This document shows positions 10,653 to 23,200 of a stretch of DNA of 64,000 bases, piece after piece. The notes beneath the pieces are model-generated. The model did not search any database. It was not told where the DNA came from and saw only the letters and a program-made list of their open reading frames with translations. Origin of the DNA: Portulaca oleracea (taxonomy: Eukaryota; Streptophyta; Magnoliopsida; Caryophyllales; Portulacaceae); assembly GCA_029582165.1 (NCBI GenBank), contig CM055883.1, forward strand, positions 23,214,001 to 23,278,000. Reading direction: 5' to 3'. The position numbers were made by a program, and so were the translations under genes. Positions within the stretch are counted from its first letter, which is position 1. Every line of letters begins with the position of its first letter.

Positions 10653-10924
10653 TAGGACTCCAAGTGTTCTATTAGTAACCTCTGTCTGTCATCAGTCTCT
10701 GGGTGACAAGTGGTGCTGTACTTGAGCTGGGTGCCCAATTTCTTCCATAAAGTAACCCAGAAGTGGCTCAAAAACTTGGTGTCTCTGTCAGAAACCATAG
10801 TTTTTGGCACTCCATGCAACTTGACAATCTCCTGGAAGAATAATTCAGCAACTCTTGTGGCATCAAAAGTGGTGTGGCATGGTATAAAATGTGCCATCTT
10901 TGAAAATCTATCAACCACCACCAT
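10649..10924 (-). pseudogene. Integrase catalytic core (DDE) segment
   Basis: [16 protein letters not shown] contains the first catalytic Asp, [13 protein letters not shown] the second, and CHPETD leads to the usual Q-T-E region, where a frameshift occurs. The zinc-binding N-terminal part (HEGSLAGHFGVEKT) lies just upstream in another frame at about 11135-11200. The enzyme inserts the cDNA into the host genome in intact relatives. This copy cannot make it. Confidence 0.88.
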
Positions 10925-11292
10925 GATTGAATCCTTCCCTCTCTAAGTTCTTGGCAAACCCACAATAAAATCAAGGCTGACATCTTCCCAAGGGCTGCTG
11001 AGAACTGGCAATGGGGTATACAAGCCTTGTGGTAGGCTGTGTGACTTAGCCAATTGACAAATATTGCACCTCTTCAACAGATGCTCCACATCTTTCCTCA
11101 TCTTTGGCCAATTGTAGTGTCTTTCAACATCAACAATGTTTTTTCAACTCCAAAATGACCTGCTAAACTCCCTTCATGGACTTCTGAGATCAGTAGCTCT
11201 CTTAAACTGCTCTTAGGGACACACAATCTGCTCCCTTTGAACAAATAACCCTGGTCTACGTGATACAGACCCTGAGGTTGCTGCTGGCACTT

Positions 11293-13011
11293 TTAGTACA
11301 CCTGTTTAAAATCTCCATCCTCCTTATACAAAGCTTTCAAATGCTCAAAACCAACAATTCTAGAATCAAGTATATGAAGCAACATATACCTCCTACTCAA
11401 TGCATCTGCTCCTTTATTTAGCACTCCTGATTTGTGGTGGATCATGAAGCGGAATTGATGCATGTACTCGACCCAAGCAGCATGCCTGGTGTTGAGCTTG
11501 TGCTGCCCTTGAATGAACTTCAAGGCCTCATGATCACTGTGTAGGATGAATTCTGCTTCAATAAGGTAGTGCCTCCAGTGTTGAAGAGCTCTAATGATGG
11601 CATAGAACTCTTTGTCATAGGTGTTGTACTTCCTCTTTACATCATTCAACTTCTCACTGAAATAGGCAATTGGCTTGCCCTCCTGGGTCAATACTGCTCC
11701 TATGCCAACTCCTGAAGCATCACATTCTACCTCAAAAACTTTGCTGAAGCTGGGCAATGCTGGAATTGGTGCTGAAGTAAGCCTCTCCTTAACTTCTTCA
11801 AAGGCTCTTTGGGCTGCTGTTGTCCAAATAAAGGACTTTCCCTTCACCACTTCAGTCATTGGGGCCAAAATAGTGCTGAAATTCTTGACAAATCTTCTGT
11901 AAAATGAAGCCAAGCCATGGAAGCTCCTGACTTGCTGAATAGAAGTGGGCACAGGCCACTCCCTAATTGCCTTGATCTTCTCCTCATTAACCTGGATACC
12001 TGCTGCTGTGACAATGTATCCCAAGAAGTTCACTTGGGCTGTAAAGAAGTGACACTTCTTGAGGTTGCCAAATAACTTCTCCCTGCTCAGAATATCTAAA
12101 ACCTCCTGCAAATGCTTGACATGCTCTTGATAAGACCTGCTATAGACAAGAATATCATCAAAGTACACCACAACATTCTTGCGTATGAGTGGCTTAAGGA
12201 CCTGGTTCATGAGCCTCATGAATGTAGATGGAGCATTAGTCAAACCAAAGGGCATGACCAACCATTCAAACAAACCTCCCTTGGTTTTAAAGGTTGTCTT
12301 CCACTCATCTCCTTCATAGATCCTAAACTGGTAGTATCCACTCCTCAAATCAATCTTAGAAAAGACTGCTGACCCATGTAACTCATCCAACATGTCTTCA
12401 AGCCTAGGTATAGGGTACCTATACTTGATTGTGATCTTGTTAATTTCCCTACAATCAATACACATTCTTTGGCTTCCATCTTTCTTAGGCACTAACAAGG
12501 CTTGGACTGCACATGGACTCAAACTCTCCCTAATCATTCCCTTTTCCAATAACTCATCCATCTGCCTCTGTACTTCATTAATGTCTGCTGGTGTCATCCT
12601 ATAAGCTGGCTTATTAGGCAACACTGATCCAGGCACTAAGTCAATTTTGTGCTGGATATCTCTTTTAGGTGGTAAACCATGTGACATTTCCTCAGGAAAT
12701 ACATGCTGAAACTGCTGGAGTAAAGGTAAAAATAAAGGGCGGTCATTTTGTGGGGTTGAGGGTTCTTCAAGGTCTAAAAGGATCAAGTCCTTTTGTGTGC
12801 TAAATTCATGTTGATCAGATAAAAGCAACACATCAAGACTAGGTTCAAGACATGGGCTCTTGGATTTTTTGGCTAACTGTGAGGGTTTCATGGGGGTAAG
12901 AATGATCTTTCTGTGGTTTAGGGTCAGGGTGTAGGTATTAGCTCTACCACAATGGCTCACTGATCTATCATACAACCAAGGTCGACCCAAAAGCAAATGA
13001 CATGCATCCAT
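11293..13011 (-). CDS. Reverse transcriptase / RNase H segment of Gypsy Pol
   Basis: This is the longest open frame in the window (572 codons). The last part of the protease domain is at the start ([12 protein letters not shown], residues 1-12). The RT occupies about residues 150-340 and has FDD at 284-286 within [11 protein letters not shown]. RNase H follows with its acidic residues at D431 (CDAS), E468 (KEF), D493 (SDH) and D536 (ADALSR). Frame and catalytic residues are intact over this stretch, but the protein is cut from protease upstream and integrase downstream by stops. The Met is internal to the polyprotein. Reverse transcription of the element RNA is the family role. Confidence 0.93.
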   Translation of the reverse strand: MDACHLLLGRPWLYDRSVSHCGRANTYTLTLNHRKIILTPMKPSQLAKKSKSPCLEPSLDVLLLSDQHEFSTQKDLILLDLEEPSTPQNDRPLFLPLLQQFQHVFPEEMSHGLPPKRDIQHKIDLVPGSVLPNKPAYRMTPADINEVQRQMDELLEKGMIRESLSPCAVQALLVPKKDGSQRMCIDCREINKITIKYRYPIPRLEDMLDELHGSAVFSKIDLRSGYYQFRIYEGDEWKTTFKTKGGLFEWLVMPFGLTNAPSTFMRLMNQVLKPLIRKNVVVYFDDILVYSRSYQEHVKHLQEVLDILSREKLFGNLKKCHFFTAQVNFLGYIVTAAGIQVNEEKIKAIREWPVPTSIQQVRSFHGLASFYRRFVKNFSTILAPMTEVVKGKSFIWTTAAQRAFEEVKERLTSAPIPALPSFSKVFEVECDASGVGIGAVLTQEGKPIAYFSEKLNDVKRKYNTYDKEFYAIIRALQHWRHYLIEAEFILHSDHEALKFIQGQHKLNTRHAAWVEYMHQFRFMIHHKSGVLNKGADALSRRYMLLHILDSRIVGFEHLKALYKEDGDFKQVY

Positions 13012-13113
13012 TGGTAAAACATCACACCAGACCTCATCTTTGTATGATTGACCAATTGAAAAAGCAACAAGGCATCTAGTAGAGATTTGGATACCTTTCC
13101 CTGAACTGAGCCA

Positions 13114-13323
13114 CTAGATGGTGTATGGAGCTGGGTGGGGCTTGGTTGCCAAGATTAGCTTCTTCACCATGGTGTTGGAGGCTGCATTGGTATAACTTCC
13201 ACTGTCCACAATCATAGAGCATACCTTCCCTCCAATGGTACACCTTGTATGAAAGATATTTTCCCTCTGCTCTTCTGCTTCCTCTACTGCTGAGCTGCTG
13301 AGAACTCTCCTGATCACAAGCAT
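13114..13323 (-). pseudogene. Aspartic protease segment of Gypsy Pol
   Basis: SMIVDSGSYTNAAS carries the catalytic D-S-G of a retroviral-type aspartic protease. A stop codon at 13114-13116 (YTI then stop) separates it from the RT frame, where the partner motif HLLLGRPW lies. In intact relatives it cleaves Gag-Pol. Confidence 0.85.
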
Positions 13324-13447
13324 TTCTCCCTCATCTGGACCTTCTTCTATAACATCATCATCATAGATAGGATCATGTTCAGGCTCTTAATAATCCTGTT
13401 CTTCTCCCTGCACATGTTCAGGATCAATAAACAAAGCTGCTTGGTAC

Positions 13448-14494
13448 TCAGCAAGAGTAACCATTCTCTTGTTTGGACATTCTAAGGCAATGTGCCCTAG
13501 TCCTTAACACCTGAAACACCTTCTTTCTGGGTAGGTTCTGCTGATAGGGGCTGGGGTTCTTTGTGGGGGATTTCGTGGTTGATTTTGTGGGGGTCTTGGG
13601 GCTGGGTTTCTGGCTTGAGGTTGATGGTGGGGGTGGATAGGCTCTTTGTAGGGGATTGTAAGGTTTGTAAGGGTTTGGCTTAGTTGATGCATAAGGCTTG
13701 GCTAGGTATCTACTATATTCTTTCACTCTAGCCTTCTTCTGCTGTTCCACTTTGTGAGCTAAAGAGCTTAACTCATCAAGTGAATCATAGACCTGTAGCT
13801 CCACAACATTCTTGATCCCTTCATTCAAGCCTACAAGGTACCTGATATAAGTTTGTACCTCATTCTCCTGCATATTACACTTCCAAAGTAAGTGCTCAAA
13901 CTCCTTTGTGTACTCCTCTACTGACTTGTTTCCCTGCACAAAATGCTGTAACTTGAAGTAGTTCTCCTTCATGTAATTTTCTGGAAGGAATTTCTCCTTC
14001 AACTTCTGTCTCATCTCAATCAAGGTGCTCACCATGTCTTCCCCAATCTCCATTCTCCTTCTCTGCAGATTAGTCCACCAAGTAGAAGGATATTTCTTTA
14101 GTTTTAAGGCTACTAACTTCACCTTATTCTCTTCTGAAACCTCCTTTAAATCAAAGACTCTTTCTACTGTCTGCAACCAATCTAGGAAAACATCAGGGTC
14201 TAACTCCCCTGCACACTCAGGTATATCAATCTTGAAATCTAACTTCTCTATCCTCCTATCTTCCCTCCTTACTTCTCTTTCACTCTCACTGTTTTCCTCA
14301 GGTTCACTAACCCTAGATGATCTTCTAACCCTTCTTCTCCTTCTGTGTGTAGGCCTAGGACCTCGACCTCCTCTTCCTGTGCCACTAAAAGGATTCTCAC
14401 CTACTCCCTCCTCCATTTCTTCATCAGTCTCCCTATTCAACTCATTTCTATGCAATCTCATGTAGTACTGTAATTGTTCACTCAAAAACTTCAT
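13448..14494 (-). pseudogene. Gag of the Gypsy element
   Basis: The frame starts MKFLSEQLQYYMRLHRNEL 132 bp inside the 5' LTR. It has an Arg-rich patch (THRRRRRVRRSSR) and then the conserved retrotransposon gag core (DVFLDWLQTVERVF … STWWTNLQ … SVEEYTKEFEHLL). A Pro/Ser/Thr-rich linker follows. The true zinc knuckle (CFRC … GHIALEC) is in the neighbouring frame at about 13478-13515, and its fifth position is TAA where CAA (Gln) would be expected. The last 20 or so residues of this frame are therefore frameshift product. One frameshift and one nonsense change disable it. Confidence 0.9.
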
Positions 14495-14611
14495 TTTCTG
14501 TTCTACTTCTTCTTTTTCTTTTACAGTCTGTTATAAGACTTCCTGTGGTGTTTTACTAGTTCTGGCCATCTCAACTACAACAAGCAACACACTCCAAGAT
14601 AGAACACAATG

Positions 14612-14623
14612 CTCTAATACCAA
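14612..14623 (-). other. Primer binding site (initiator-Met type)
   Basis: The minus strand reads TGGTATTAGAGC three bases inside the 5' LTR. The usual plant form is TGGTATCAGAGC. Confidence 0.85.
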
Positions 14624-14625
14624 GA

Positions 14626-15979
14626 TGATGTATGCTAGCTCACTAAGATCAGAGTTTTGAACTAGAATGCACCATACAATCACACATACACAGTTGGATG
14701 CTTGAAACACAATAACTGTTTGAAAGCCATTAGCTGGAATAAAAGACAACCCAAGACAAAATATAAAGGATAGGCTTGCTTACAACTGTTACAGACACAC
14801 CTTCAGTTGCAATCAAGGGCAAAGGACTCTCACATTCATGCCTCGACAGACACACCAAAGCATGGATGATCAAGCACAGCTGACACTTGCTGCATGATTG
14901 CCAAAATCCAGGACAAGAGCTGTTTTTAACCAAGACTGAGAGTTATAGGACACTCACAAACTTTCAGAGGTACTAAGACACTCGAGAATACTATTGAATG
15001 AACACTGAGATGCCTTTCATTGATGGAAACTTCAGAATATAAAGGAAACTAACAGTTTGATTAGCAGCTGCTTATCATAAGCTAATCTGCCTAATCTCCC
15101 TGATTTAATCTAACTTACAAAGCTTAAAATAAATACATATGATTACATCTTAATCTATCTAATATGATCCGGATTACAAAATAAAAGGAAAATGCTAGCT
15201 AAAACATGGTTGGACCAATTAGCCAAAGGGTGGCAAAATGAACCAATAGGAAGCTTTCCTGCCTAAGGGGGTAGAATTTGGTGTTACTGAGGTAATTCCT
15301 GCGCAATTACTAACCTGGAAATAATCTCAACAGGTTAATATTAGGCTGGAAAGACCAAAACAACCCTTAGGGACAGAAATCAGAACTTATAGTCCCAGAA
15401 CTGGGGTTCTGGAAAACTGATAACAAACAACCCTGCTGGGATTGCTTGTTCTGGCTTCTGAATCTTACTGTTGCCATGCTAGATCATGTTGGGACGTGGC
15501 TTGGACTTGAAAATGGCATGACAAGGAACAAAGAAACTCCTAGGGAACCTTGGCTGAATCTTCCTCAATCAATAGATATGATATTGAGAAAGACTGCTGC
15601 TTGGACTGTTGTTGCTGGGAACTGGAGTTGGTCTGAATGACCAATGTTGATGGGCTGAGTGGTTGTAGGTGTCAGGACTTGCTTTACAAGTGTGTAACAA
15701 GCCTGGATGGATGCTGTTGGTGGATTGGTGGCTGCTGGTGAGGCTGTAAACCTCCTGCTGGATATCTGAACTGTTGTGGTACATGCTGAATAGCCTGCTG
15801 TCTGTGCTGGGATTTGGAAGCCTGCTGTTTCTGCTGGAAATGCTTCCTTAGCTGCTAAGTTTGGTAAATCAGCATGGTCTCCTTCTTGTGCTGCTGCTGA
15901 AAGTGCTGGTGAAGCTCTTATAGATGCCTCCTTTGCTGATGAAGCTGTTGCTGTTAGTTGTTCTTCATGATGGCCTCCA
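14626..15979 (-). repeat. 5' LTR of the Gypsy element
   Basis: It is 1354 bp long with TG…CA ends. The primer site abuts its inner end. On the minus strand the U3 faces right and the promoter reads leftwards into gag. Confidence 0.92.
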
Positions 15980-16129
15980 TTAGTTAGATAGTTCTTGGGT
16001 GGTGGTTCTCCTTTATCCCAAGTCCATATCTTGTTTGGGTTAAAGTTCTAAGGGTTAGGTTATGATATTCAACATCATTATTATTAAGTTCAGCAACTTA
16101 AGCATCTAATCACCACAATATACTTCAAA

Positions 16130-16640
16130 GGCTCTTATAGTTTATGAATATCTTGCTCTTTCCCCCTTATAGGTAGTGTCGCAAATGTTTAAGGTGAACA
16201 TAACTATCGTCAACTCCAAGTCGTGAGTCGGGTACTTTTGTTTAAGGGCTTCCATTGTCGAGAGGCTATGACCTTCTCGTCTTGCATCATCATACAAACT
16301 AGCGCCTGGAGTCAATGTACAACTCGTAGTCTTTGATCGGGTCAAGTAAGACCAATAATCTTTCCTTAAGTGCTTCGAAAGCCATCTGGCACTCTTCGAA
16401 CCATACAATGGGTTAAGAATTCTTTAGTAATTGTGTTTGGGGTTGCAAGATCTCTACAAAGTTCTCAACTGATTGCCGATAGTAGTCGGCTAGTGCCAAG
16501 AAACTCCGATTTTTGATGACGTCGATGGTTGTTAGTTCAATATCCGCTTAGATCTTTTTTGGATCCATCCTGATCCCTTCCTTACATATGACGTGCCCCA
16601 AGAAGGATACCTCCTCCAACCAAACTTTTCACTTTGAAAA
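16130..16640 (-). pseudogene. Gypsy RT/RNase H remnant
   Basis: The minus strand encodes 'GGILLGARHM', 'ADIELTTIDVIKNRSFLALADYYRQ', 'FEECQMAFEALKERL' and 'YPTHDLELTIVMFTLNI' in changing frames. These correspond to the end of RT, the connection segment and the start of RNase H (…KKYPTHDLELxAVVFALKIW in the family). It has many stops and is unrelated in orientation to the older + strand element left of the nested insertion. Confidence 0.75.
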
Positions 16641-16979
16641 TTTAGCATATAACTTATGGTCTTTGAGGGTTTGTCATACAGTCTTGAGATGTCTTTTATC
16701 AATTATTCAATATAATTTATATCAATTACTATTAATGACATTTGATATAATTTTGGTGAAGTCTTATGTATAATAGTCATTTCTAGAATAAGTTAACTCC
16801 ACTACTGAAAATCAGTCTATAGACTCAAACAAATATGTGAATCTTTAACCTTAGGTCAAACATTCTAATAGATCAACTTATTTCAGTAGACTGATAACTA
16901 AGTTGTTTATCAAACATACTCATAATCAGGATTTAGGAGAAGGGACCTATCCCCTCCAAAAAAAAAAAAAAAAAAAAAC
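16641..16979. other. AT-rich spacer ending in a poly(A) run
   Basis: No coding or repeat signature was recognised except an A run at about 16959-16978. It separates transposon debris from the promoter region of the host gene. Confidence 0.5.
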
Positions 16980-17271
16980 AAAGAAATGGGCCAGAAAGGA
17001 AACGATGGAAAGCCGCATGGCAGTTCTTTATTGGGCAAAAATTATCCAAGTCAGAAATAGGAAGGAAGGTATGTAAGAAACGCCAGATGGCAAGCATCCA
17101 TAGGTTACACTACGTGGAAAGCCGGTACTAAAACCGGAAGCCGAGCTGAGCCGGAGCTCTGTTCTGTAATCGGAAACTCTCATTTCATTTCCCCAGCAAA
17201 ACTTTGGGTTGATGAGGTTGGCGAAAACTTGCACACAACTACTGAATGCATTTGTACCCACCTCGCTTGAC
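16980..17271 (+). promoter_or_regulatory. Promoter and 5' leader region of the P58IPK-type gene
   Basis: This segment immediately precedes exon 1. It contains TACGTGG at 17111-17117, an ACGT-core element of the kind bound by plant bZIP factors, and ATTGG at 17030-17034. The spacing (about 80 bp) does not match the canonical ER-stress element CCAAT-N9-CCACG, so unfolded-protein regulation is only inferred from the gene family. No clear TATA box was seen. An in-frame ATG at 17209 would add 21 residues. Confidence 0.4.
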
Positions 17272-20200
17272 ATGGTGGCCTGGAGGGGATTCTTCTTCAC
17301 CTTCTTCCTCTTGCACTTCGTTTTCGTCTGCCAGCTTCTCCTTCTTCAGCCCCTTGTCTCTGCCTCAGGTACTCTACTTCACCACTGTAATCCTCCTAAT
17401 CTACTTGTTTCTTTTATTTTTTTTTCTGGATCAGTGTTTTTCAATTGATTTACTGTGGGTTTGGGCCTTTTGCAATTTGCTTCAGTTTTTGATTTGCTCT
17501 TGCGCTTTAAGATCCAAATCTACTGTCTTCTTTTATTATTGTTATGTAATCGTAGGAGTTCAGATACTACATTCAGGGGATATGCTTAACTAATGCCGTA
17601 ACATTATGATTTGGCTTGTTGCCGTGTTAAGAAAAGGGAGGTCTTGAAGTATTATTCAGATTGTGATGTCTTATTTAGTGTTGTTTCTCTGCAAACTTTT
17701 CTATTGCTAAACATAAGTTTTCATTAGTTGTGTGGACCTTGTGGTAGTACCTTATTCAGTTTGCGCACACCATAATAATGTGTATTGATGGTTGACTGGG
17801 GCAAATGCTTGAAACAAAAAAGTTGCATGACTGCATTTGGGTACATGCTTGATGCTTTGATCTCTTTGGTTGTAGTTTAAGTTCTTAATTTGACAGTGAT
17901 AGGTATAATTGTAGATGGTATAATAAATTTGGTATCTTAATTTAGAACCATATGCGGATGCGTCTATTCCTTCCTTGCATCGTCTCTGCTACTGTTATTG
18001 GGATGTTATATTCTCGGCATTAGGTGTTATCTGGTTGGAGAGGAGAAACTGCTACATGATTTGATTTCCCCATGAACTGTAAAGCTTCTTCGAGATCCCA
18101 TTAGGACAATCTATTTTTACACTTATCTAGATTTACCAGACCCAGACCAAAGTAGTCTGATTGCTTTGTAGTTGTCTCAAAAGCCAATTATTGTACCAAA
18201 GCATCAAGGATTCCAAATAGGTGTGAACGTGATTAGTTTGACCTGAACCAGCTACAGCCAGCAGCTTTATGATGTTGATGCTTAAACAATTTCAGTGTTG
18301 GTAGCCATCAAATCTTTGTAGCACCTGTGCTCTTGTAGGAAACTGTTATTTGATTAGGGACAAGCAGCTTCTTCCTTGCACTAGCTATATCCTATAGAAT
18401 TATCTTCCTTTTTACATTATTTTGGTTTGACTATGTCATTGAACTTAATGGCATTGCCTGTCACCTGTTTCATATGTCTCAAATATGCAGAAGGAATACA
18501 TGGGAACATAGCTGATTTGTTCGATAAGGTTTCACAAAGCATAAAAGTCAAACGTTATAGTGAGGCACTTGAGGATCTTAATGCTGCCATTGAGGCAGAC
18601 CCTGCACTTTCAGAGGCATACTCACGTCGGGCAAATATTCTTCGTCACTTGTGCAGGTCCCGGCCCCGCCCCCCTCTTATTTTTTGGAATGCATGCATTA
18701 CATGAACCTTTTGCCTTTTGTTTTCTGATGCTGTAGCCTCAAACGTTGTTTAATCATGCAAGTTTGTTCTGGGGTTATGCGTCACTAGCATTTGTCCTTT
18801 GTTCGACTCTATTTCGTCTAACTTCCTAGTCAGCACATTACCTATGATGAAATCTTAGTTTAACAAAAGCGTGCTTGGGCATGCCTAGCTTTAGGAAAGG
18901 CCGAAGCCCAAACTATTACACCTTGATGGGAAAATCTCATGCTTCTTGCTACTTCAGACCAAGGTCGGAAATTGCCTTATAGTGGTTTTTCATGATTTTC
19001 TTTATTCTTTTGTGGCCCTCTGCCCGAAAAAATGCAAATTGTGTGTTATTTTTCATGGTTATAATAAAGTCTACTCACTTCTTTGATGTCATGTATAACT
19101 TATTTTCAAAAAAAATTTGGGTGGGAAATGATTTTAAGCATTAGTTCAATTGCTCATTGCATCCAAAAAGTTCTTGCCTTTGCTTTGAAGCCCCTCACTA
19201 ACTCTAGGACCCCTTGGTGCTTTTGTGCAACTCAGGCTTTTTAAACTAAGGATGAAATAGGGCATGGGATGTGAATTTGATTTTCATACGCATTTGTTGT
19301 AAGTTTTGACTAAATTATAACTCAAAGTACATTTTTACATAAGTTATCCCTTCCACAATCGTTAGTATAGAAAAATCCCACTAACATTCACGATTAGATT
19401 TTCCAATCTAGTGCGAAAATTATTTTTCATAGAGAAGGTAAATTAATAGAATAGTGCTTTTTCTCCTGGTTCTTTAATGGTGGTTTCTCATTTATAAGAA
19501 ATTCCTTTGGTTGAAACTAAGAAAGCCAAAGAAATTATGCGTTAAGAGCACATCTTTTAGGAAATATGTGCAAAATTGTGTGGAATTTTTCATAATATAA
19601 AAAATTAATACTACTTTTTCATTAAATTAATTTGCTCTGAAGAATAACAAACGGTTTATAAATTTTCGATAATATTTAAAAAGGAACCTGTTGAAATGCA
19701 ACTTTTTATGGTTTGAACAAGTGAGGTGGCATATGTAACTACTCAATAGATAAAGTGGCATGTTTGGGAAGATGGTGGCAAGTTTGATCATGGATTCTAA
19801 TTTTGTGGATAGAGACATGGAATGAGGGCTCTTTATCCCTATTCTTTTTGCGAAATTAATAGACTTATTGCCTTTCTTTTTAGTTTGGCGTATGTAGTAC
19901 TACCATATTGTAAAGAGTGAATTGATCTTGGTTGCTATAAAAAAGGGTGAATTCATCTGGGAACTGCAGGTCAAAACTTCTCTACATAAAGGGCCGCTTT
20001 AGCCTTAGGATGGGACTCAATTTGTTTGTTTGTTTGTTTTTTTTTTTTTTTAAGGATGGGACCACCCAAACAATGCAGGCCTAGCACCGTCACTTTCCTA
20101 TGTCACCTAGACAACCTAAGATTGCCACTCCAATTCATCCAAATCTAAGGGTCTGTTCTTTATGACAGTGTGCAACTGCTCCTGTACTTAATTGCATTCA

Positions 20201-23200
20201 TGTGCACGCACTTACACTCACATGCACTCCTAAACACTTGGTTTATATAAAGTAAATAGTTATTATGTTAGTAAATACTCAACCATTTTTGCTTACCTTA
20301 AGTGTTACTAATTAGTCTCACTAATTAAAGCTTGTAGACATTGGCAATAATAAAATAATCATTTTATTTTCAAACTAAAAGTAAATTAAGCAAACAAGTA
20401 TACTTATAAAAGAAAACTGGATTGTAGTTAGTTGAAGTAAAGTATAGGGGTGAGGGTAATAGTAAGCCGAACTTTGGAATTGTATCACAATAAGCTGGAA
20501 TATTGAACCATTGGATTTCAATGCACCACCACCATATTTACAATCCAACATACGATAGTTTGTATTCCTACAATCCAATATATGATAGTGCATAATACTA
20601 CAATACGATACGTAATAGTTTAAACTGCTACAATCCAACAAATTAAAATATGGGATTACTATAACCTAAGTGCCACGTAAGAAAACAACCCTCCTTTGGT
20701 GCCACATAAGAAATCTGGTGGGGGTGCACTAAAATCCAAGGATTTAATAGTTCAGCTTACCGTGATACAATTCTAAAGTTTGGCTTACTATTACCTCAAC
20801 TCCTATAGTTCAGCTTACTACAATACAATTTTCCAAGTTCAATTTTATCAACTACACAACTACACAAGACTCTACTTGATATCGACAAGCCAATTTGAGC
20901 ACGAGCCATTATTTTGAATATTATTTTCATCCTTCATTTAGCTATATCTATTAACCTAGAAAAAATAAAAATGAAAAATCACTTCAAGATATCAACTTTG
21001 AGTTACGCATATGTGATAGATATTTTGTTAGGTGTATACATAATTAAGTAAATTACTATTAATTGTATTTTTTTTCTATGATTATATATGATTTGAAATG
21101 GTAGTTACAAAGATCATCCAAATGCTTTAGATTGTACTAACCAACACCTAGATTATCTCACTTGATTGCAAACTATGCTTTTTCAATTTCCCTAAAGAAT
21201 AGGGCCGCTTGCCATCTTTTTCTAGTGCTGTCACCACTTAACCACTAAAGTCGCGCATTGCAGCGACCACCACCACCTCTTGACGTCGTCTAGCTCCACG
21301 ACCATTGATCGCCATTGCCACTGCCATTCACTCTAGTTCATCTAACACTAAAATCATTTTCTAGCTATCTCTCCTTCTATTACTGCCTAAGAGGCTTGGA
21401 TATAGACATGTAAAACAGATATGACATATTGACATGGTGTCATGTCACATGATTTTCCAAAAATTTGGATACCACCACACTAATATCCAGAGAAAGGGCG
21501 CGAAAGAAAATGCAAAGTCAAATGTTCGTACGGAATGGTATAAAAGAATCAATCAAGCCTTATATGAAAATTTGATTCGCTTTGAGATACAGCCTCCTCG
21601 GAGGCTGTAAGTAGTAGACACACATTCTTGCTCGATAGTGAACAACTGGCAGAGGTAACTTGATTTTCTCTAAGACTCTAACCCTACTTCATTTCCAAAA
21701 TCCCTTTGTATGCCATTTTCCTTGGTTAAGTTATAGTCCTGTCTCGATTCAATTTGTTCTGTACTCGATTTCTTCTATGAGTAAGAGGCTCCTTTTCAAG
21801 AGGTTCATCAAAAAGCCCATCCTAGAATTACTTCTAACCATGTCCCTCTTCTTCTCGATGTCACCTTCACAAGGCTAGAAGGCCTTTTAGATTTGAAAAT
21901 ATGTGGCTGGAGGTGGATGGCTTCATTTTAGCTAAGAAACTTACTTTATTCAAATTGAGGTTGGCACAAAGAGGGTTTTGGGCACTTAGAAACTAGAATA
22001 GGAACCTTGGTGGAAAAGACAAACTCCTAGATACTAAAGAGTAACAGCCTGGCATCACAAATGCATATAGAGTTAAAGGCTTGTGGTAAAGAATAATCTT
22101 TCTATGTTTGATTCTTTGAATTCCACCTTTTGGAGGCGAGGGGCTAAGAAACAATGATCGTATGACAGTGATTGCAGTACAAATTTTTTCGGAGTGTCTT
22201 ATAGTAGGAGGAAGTTTAACTATGGTGGATAACTAGATTTTTAATGTATTCAAATATCAAAGGAGCGAATACGAACTTCTTGCTAAAGTGATGGGGTTAA
22301 GATTGAGATTGGTTGTTGTTATACCAGTTAATCCTAATTAGCATGCTTTTATTTTAGATCGCCAAATTCTGAATGTCTCTTTGATTGCTAATTAGTGGAT
22401 TGATCTTTGCCTCAAATTCAATCAATCTTGTGTGTGGTGCAAACTTGATGTTGAGAAAGCTTATAATCATATTAGTTTGAAATTTCTCTTGACCACACTC
22501 AGAAAAAATGGGCTTCCCTAACAAGGGGAGGATATGGATTTTCAACTATATACCAACTGTGCGTTTCTTGGTGCTTGTTAATGGTGAAACACCTGATTTC
22601 TTCCTCAACTCGAGAAATCTTTGTTAGGGGTCCCTTTGTCCTCTTCTTACATCCTAGTGATGGAGACTTTCAGTAAGACTTGAATAAAGTCGTCGAAGTG
22701 GGATTTTTGGAGGGTTCTCTTTTCAAACTTGCAATCTTAAAGTGTGCTGGCTTCTCATTTAGTTTTTGCGGATGACACCTTGGTTTTTTGCTAGCCTTCT
22801 AAGAGTAATTGGGGTTATTTGGAATATACTTATCTACTTTTCAAGGATGTTTCTGGCCTTAGAGTTAATTTGTCAAAAAGTGTCCTAATTCCTAATGAAG
22901 AAGTGACTGAGATTGGTCTGGGGTTAAGCATCTTCCCTTTTCCTACCTTGGCCTTTATTTAGGCTGTCTTAGATGCAAAATGGTCTAGGATCCTATTGTG
23001 GAAAGATACCACTAGAGATTAATTGGCTGGAATCTCAACTTATATCCGAAGGTGGTAGGCTCACTTTATTGCAACATATTTTAGAGAGTCTCCTTCTTTA
23101 TTTCATGTCCCCTTTTCACTATATCGACTAGGGTAACTTCATAGTTTGAGAAAATCATAGGGATTTTCTTTGGTCCAACTAAGACTATAAGAGCCATCAT

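Larger units (their letters stand above)
8743..15979 (-). mobile_element. Complete Ty3/Gypsy LTR retrotransposon, minus strand
   Basis: Two LTRs of 1354 bp each (8743-10096 and 14626-15979) enclose gag, protease, RT, RNase H and integrase in Gypsy order on the minus strand. The LTR termini are TG…CA, and TTAG flanks the element on both sides (8739-8742 and 15980-15983). The primer site is TGGTATTAGAGC, three bases inside the 5' LTR (minus strand, 14612-14623), one mismatch from the initiator-Met type. The polypurine tract GGGGAGGATGA precedes the 3' LTR. All reading frames carry stops or frameshifts, so this copy is not autonomous. It interrupts an older Gypsy LTR. Confidence 0.93.

Noticed and set aside
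17030..17117. Canonical ER-stress element in the chaperone promoter
   Set aside because: ATTGG and an ACGT-core CCACG are present but about 80 bp apart, not in the required spacing, so only a general ACGT element is reported.
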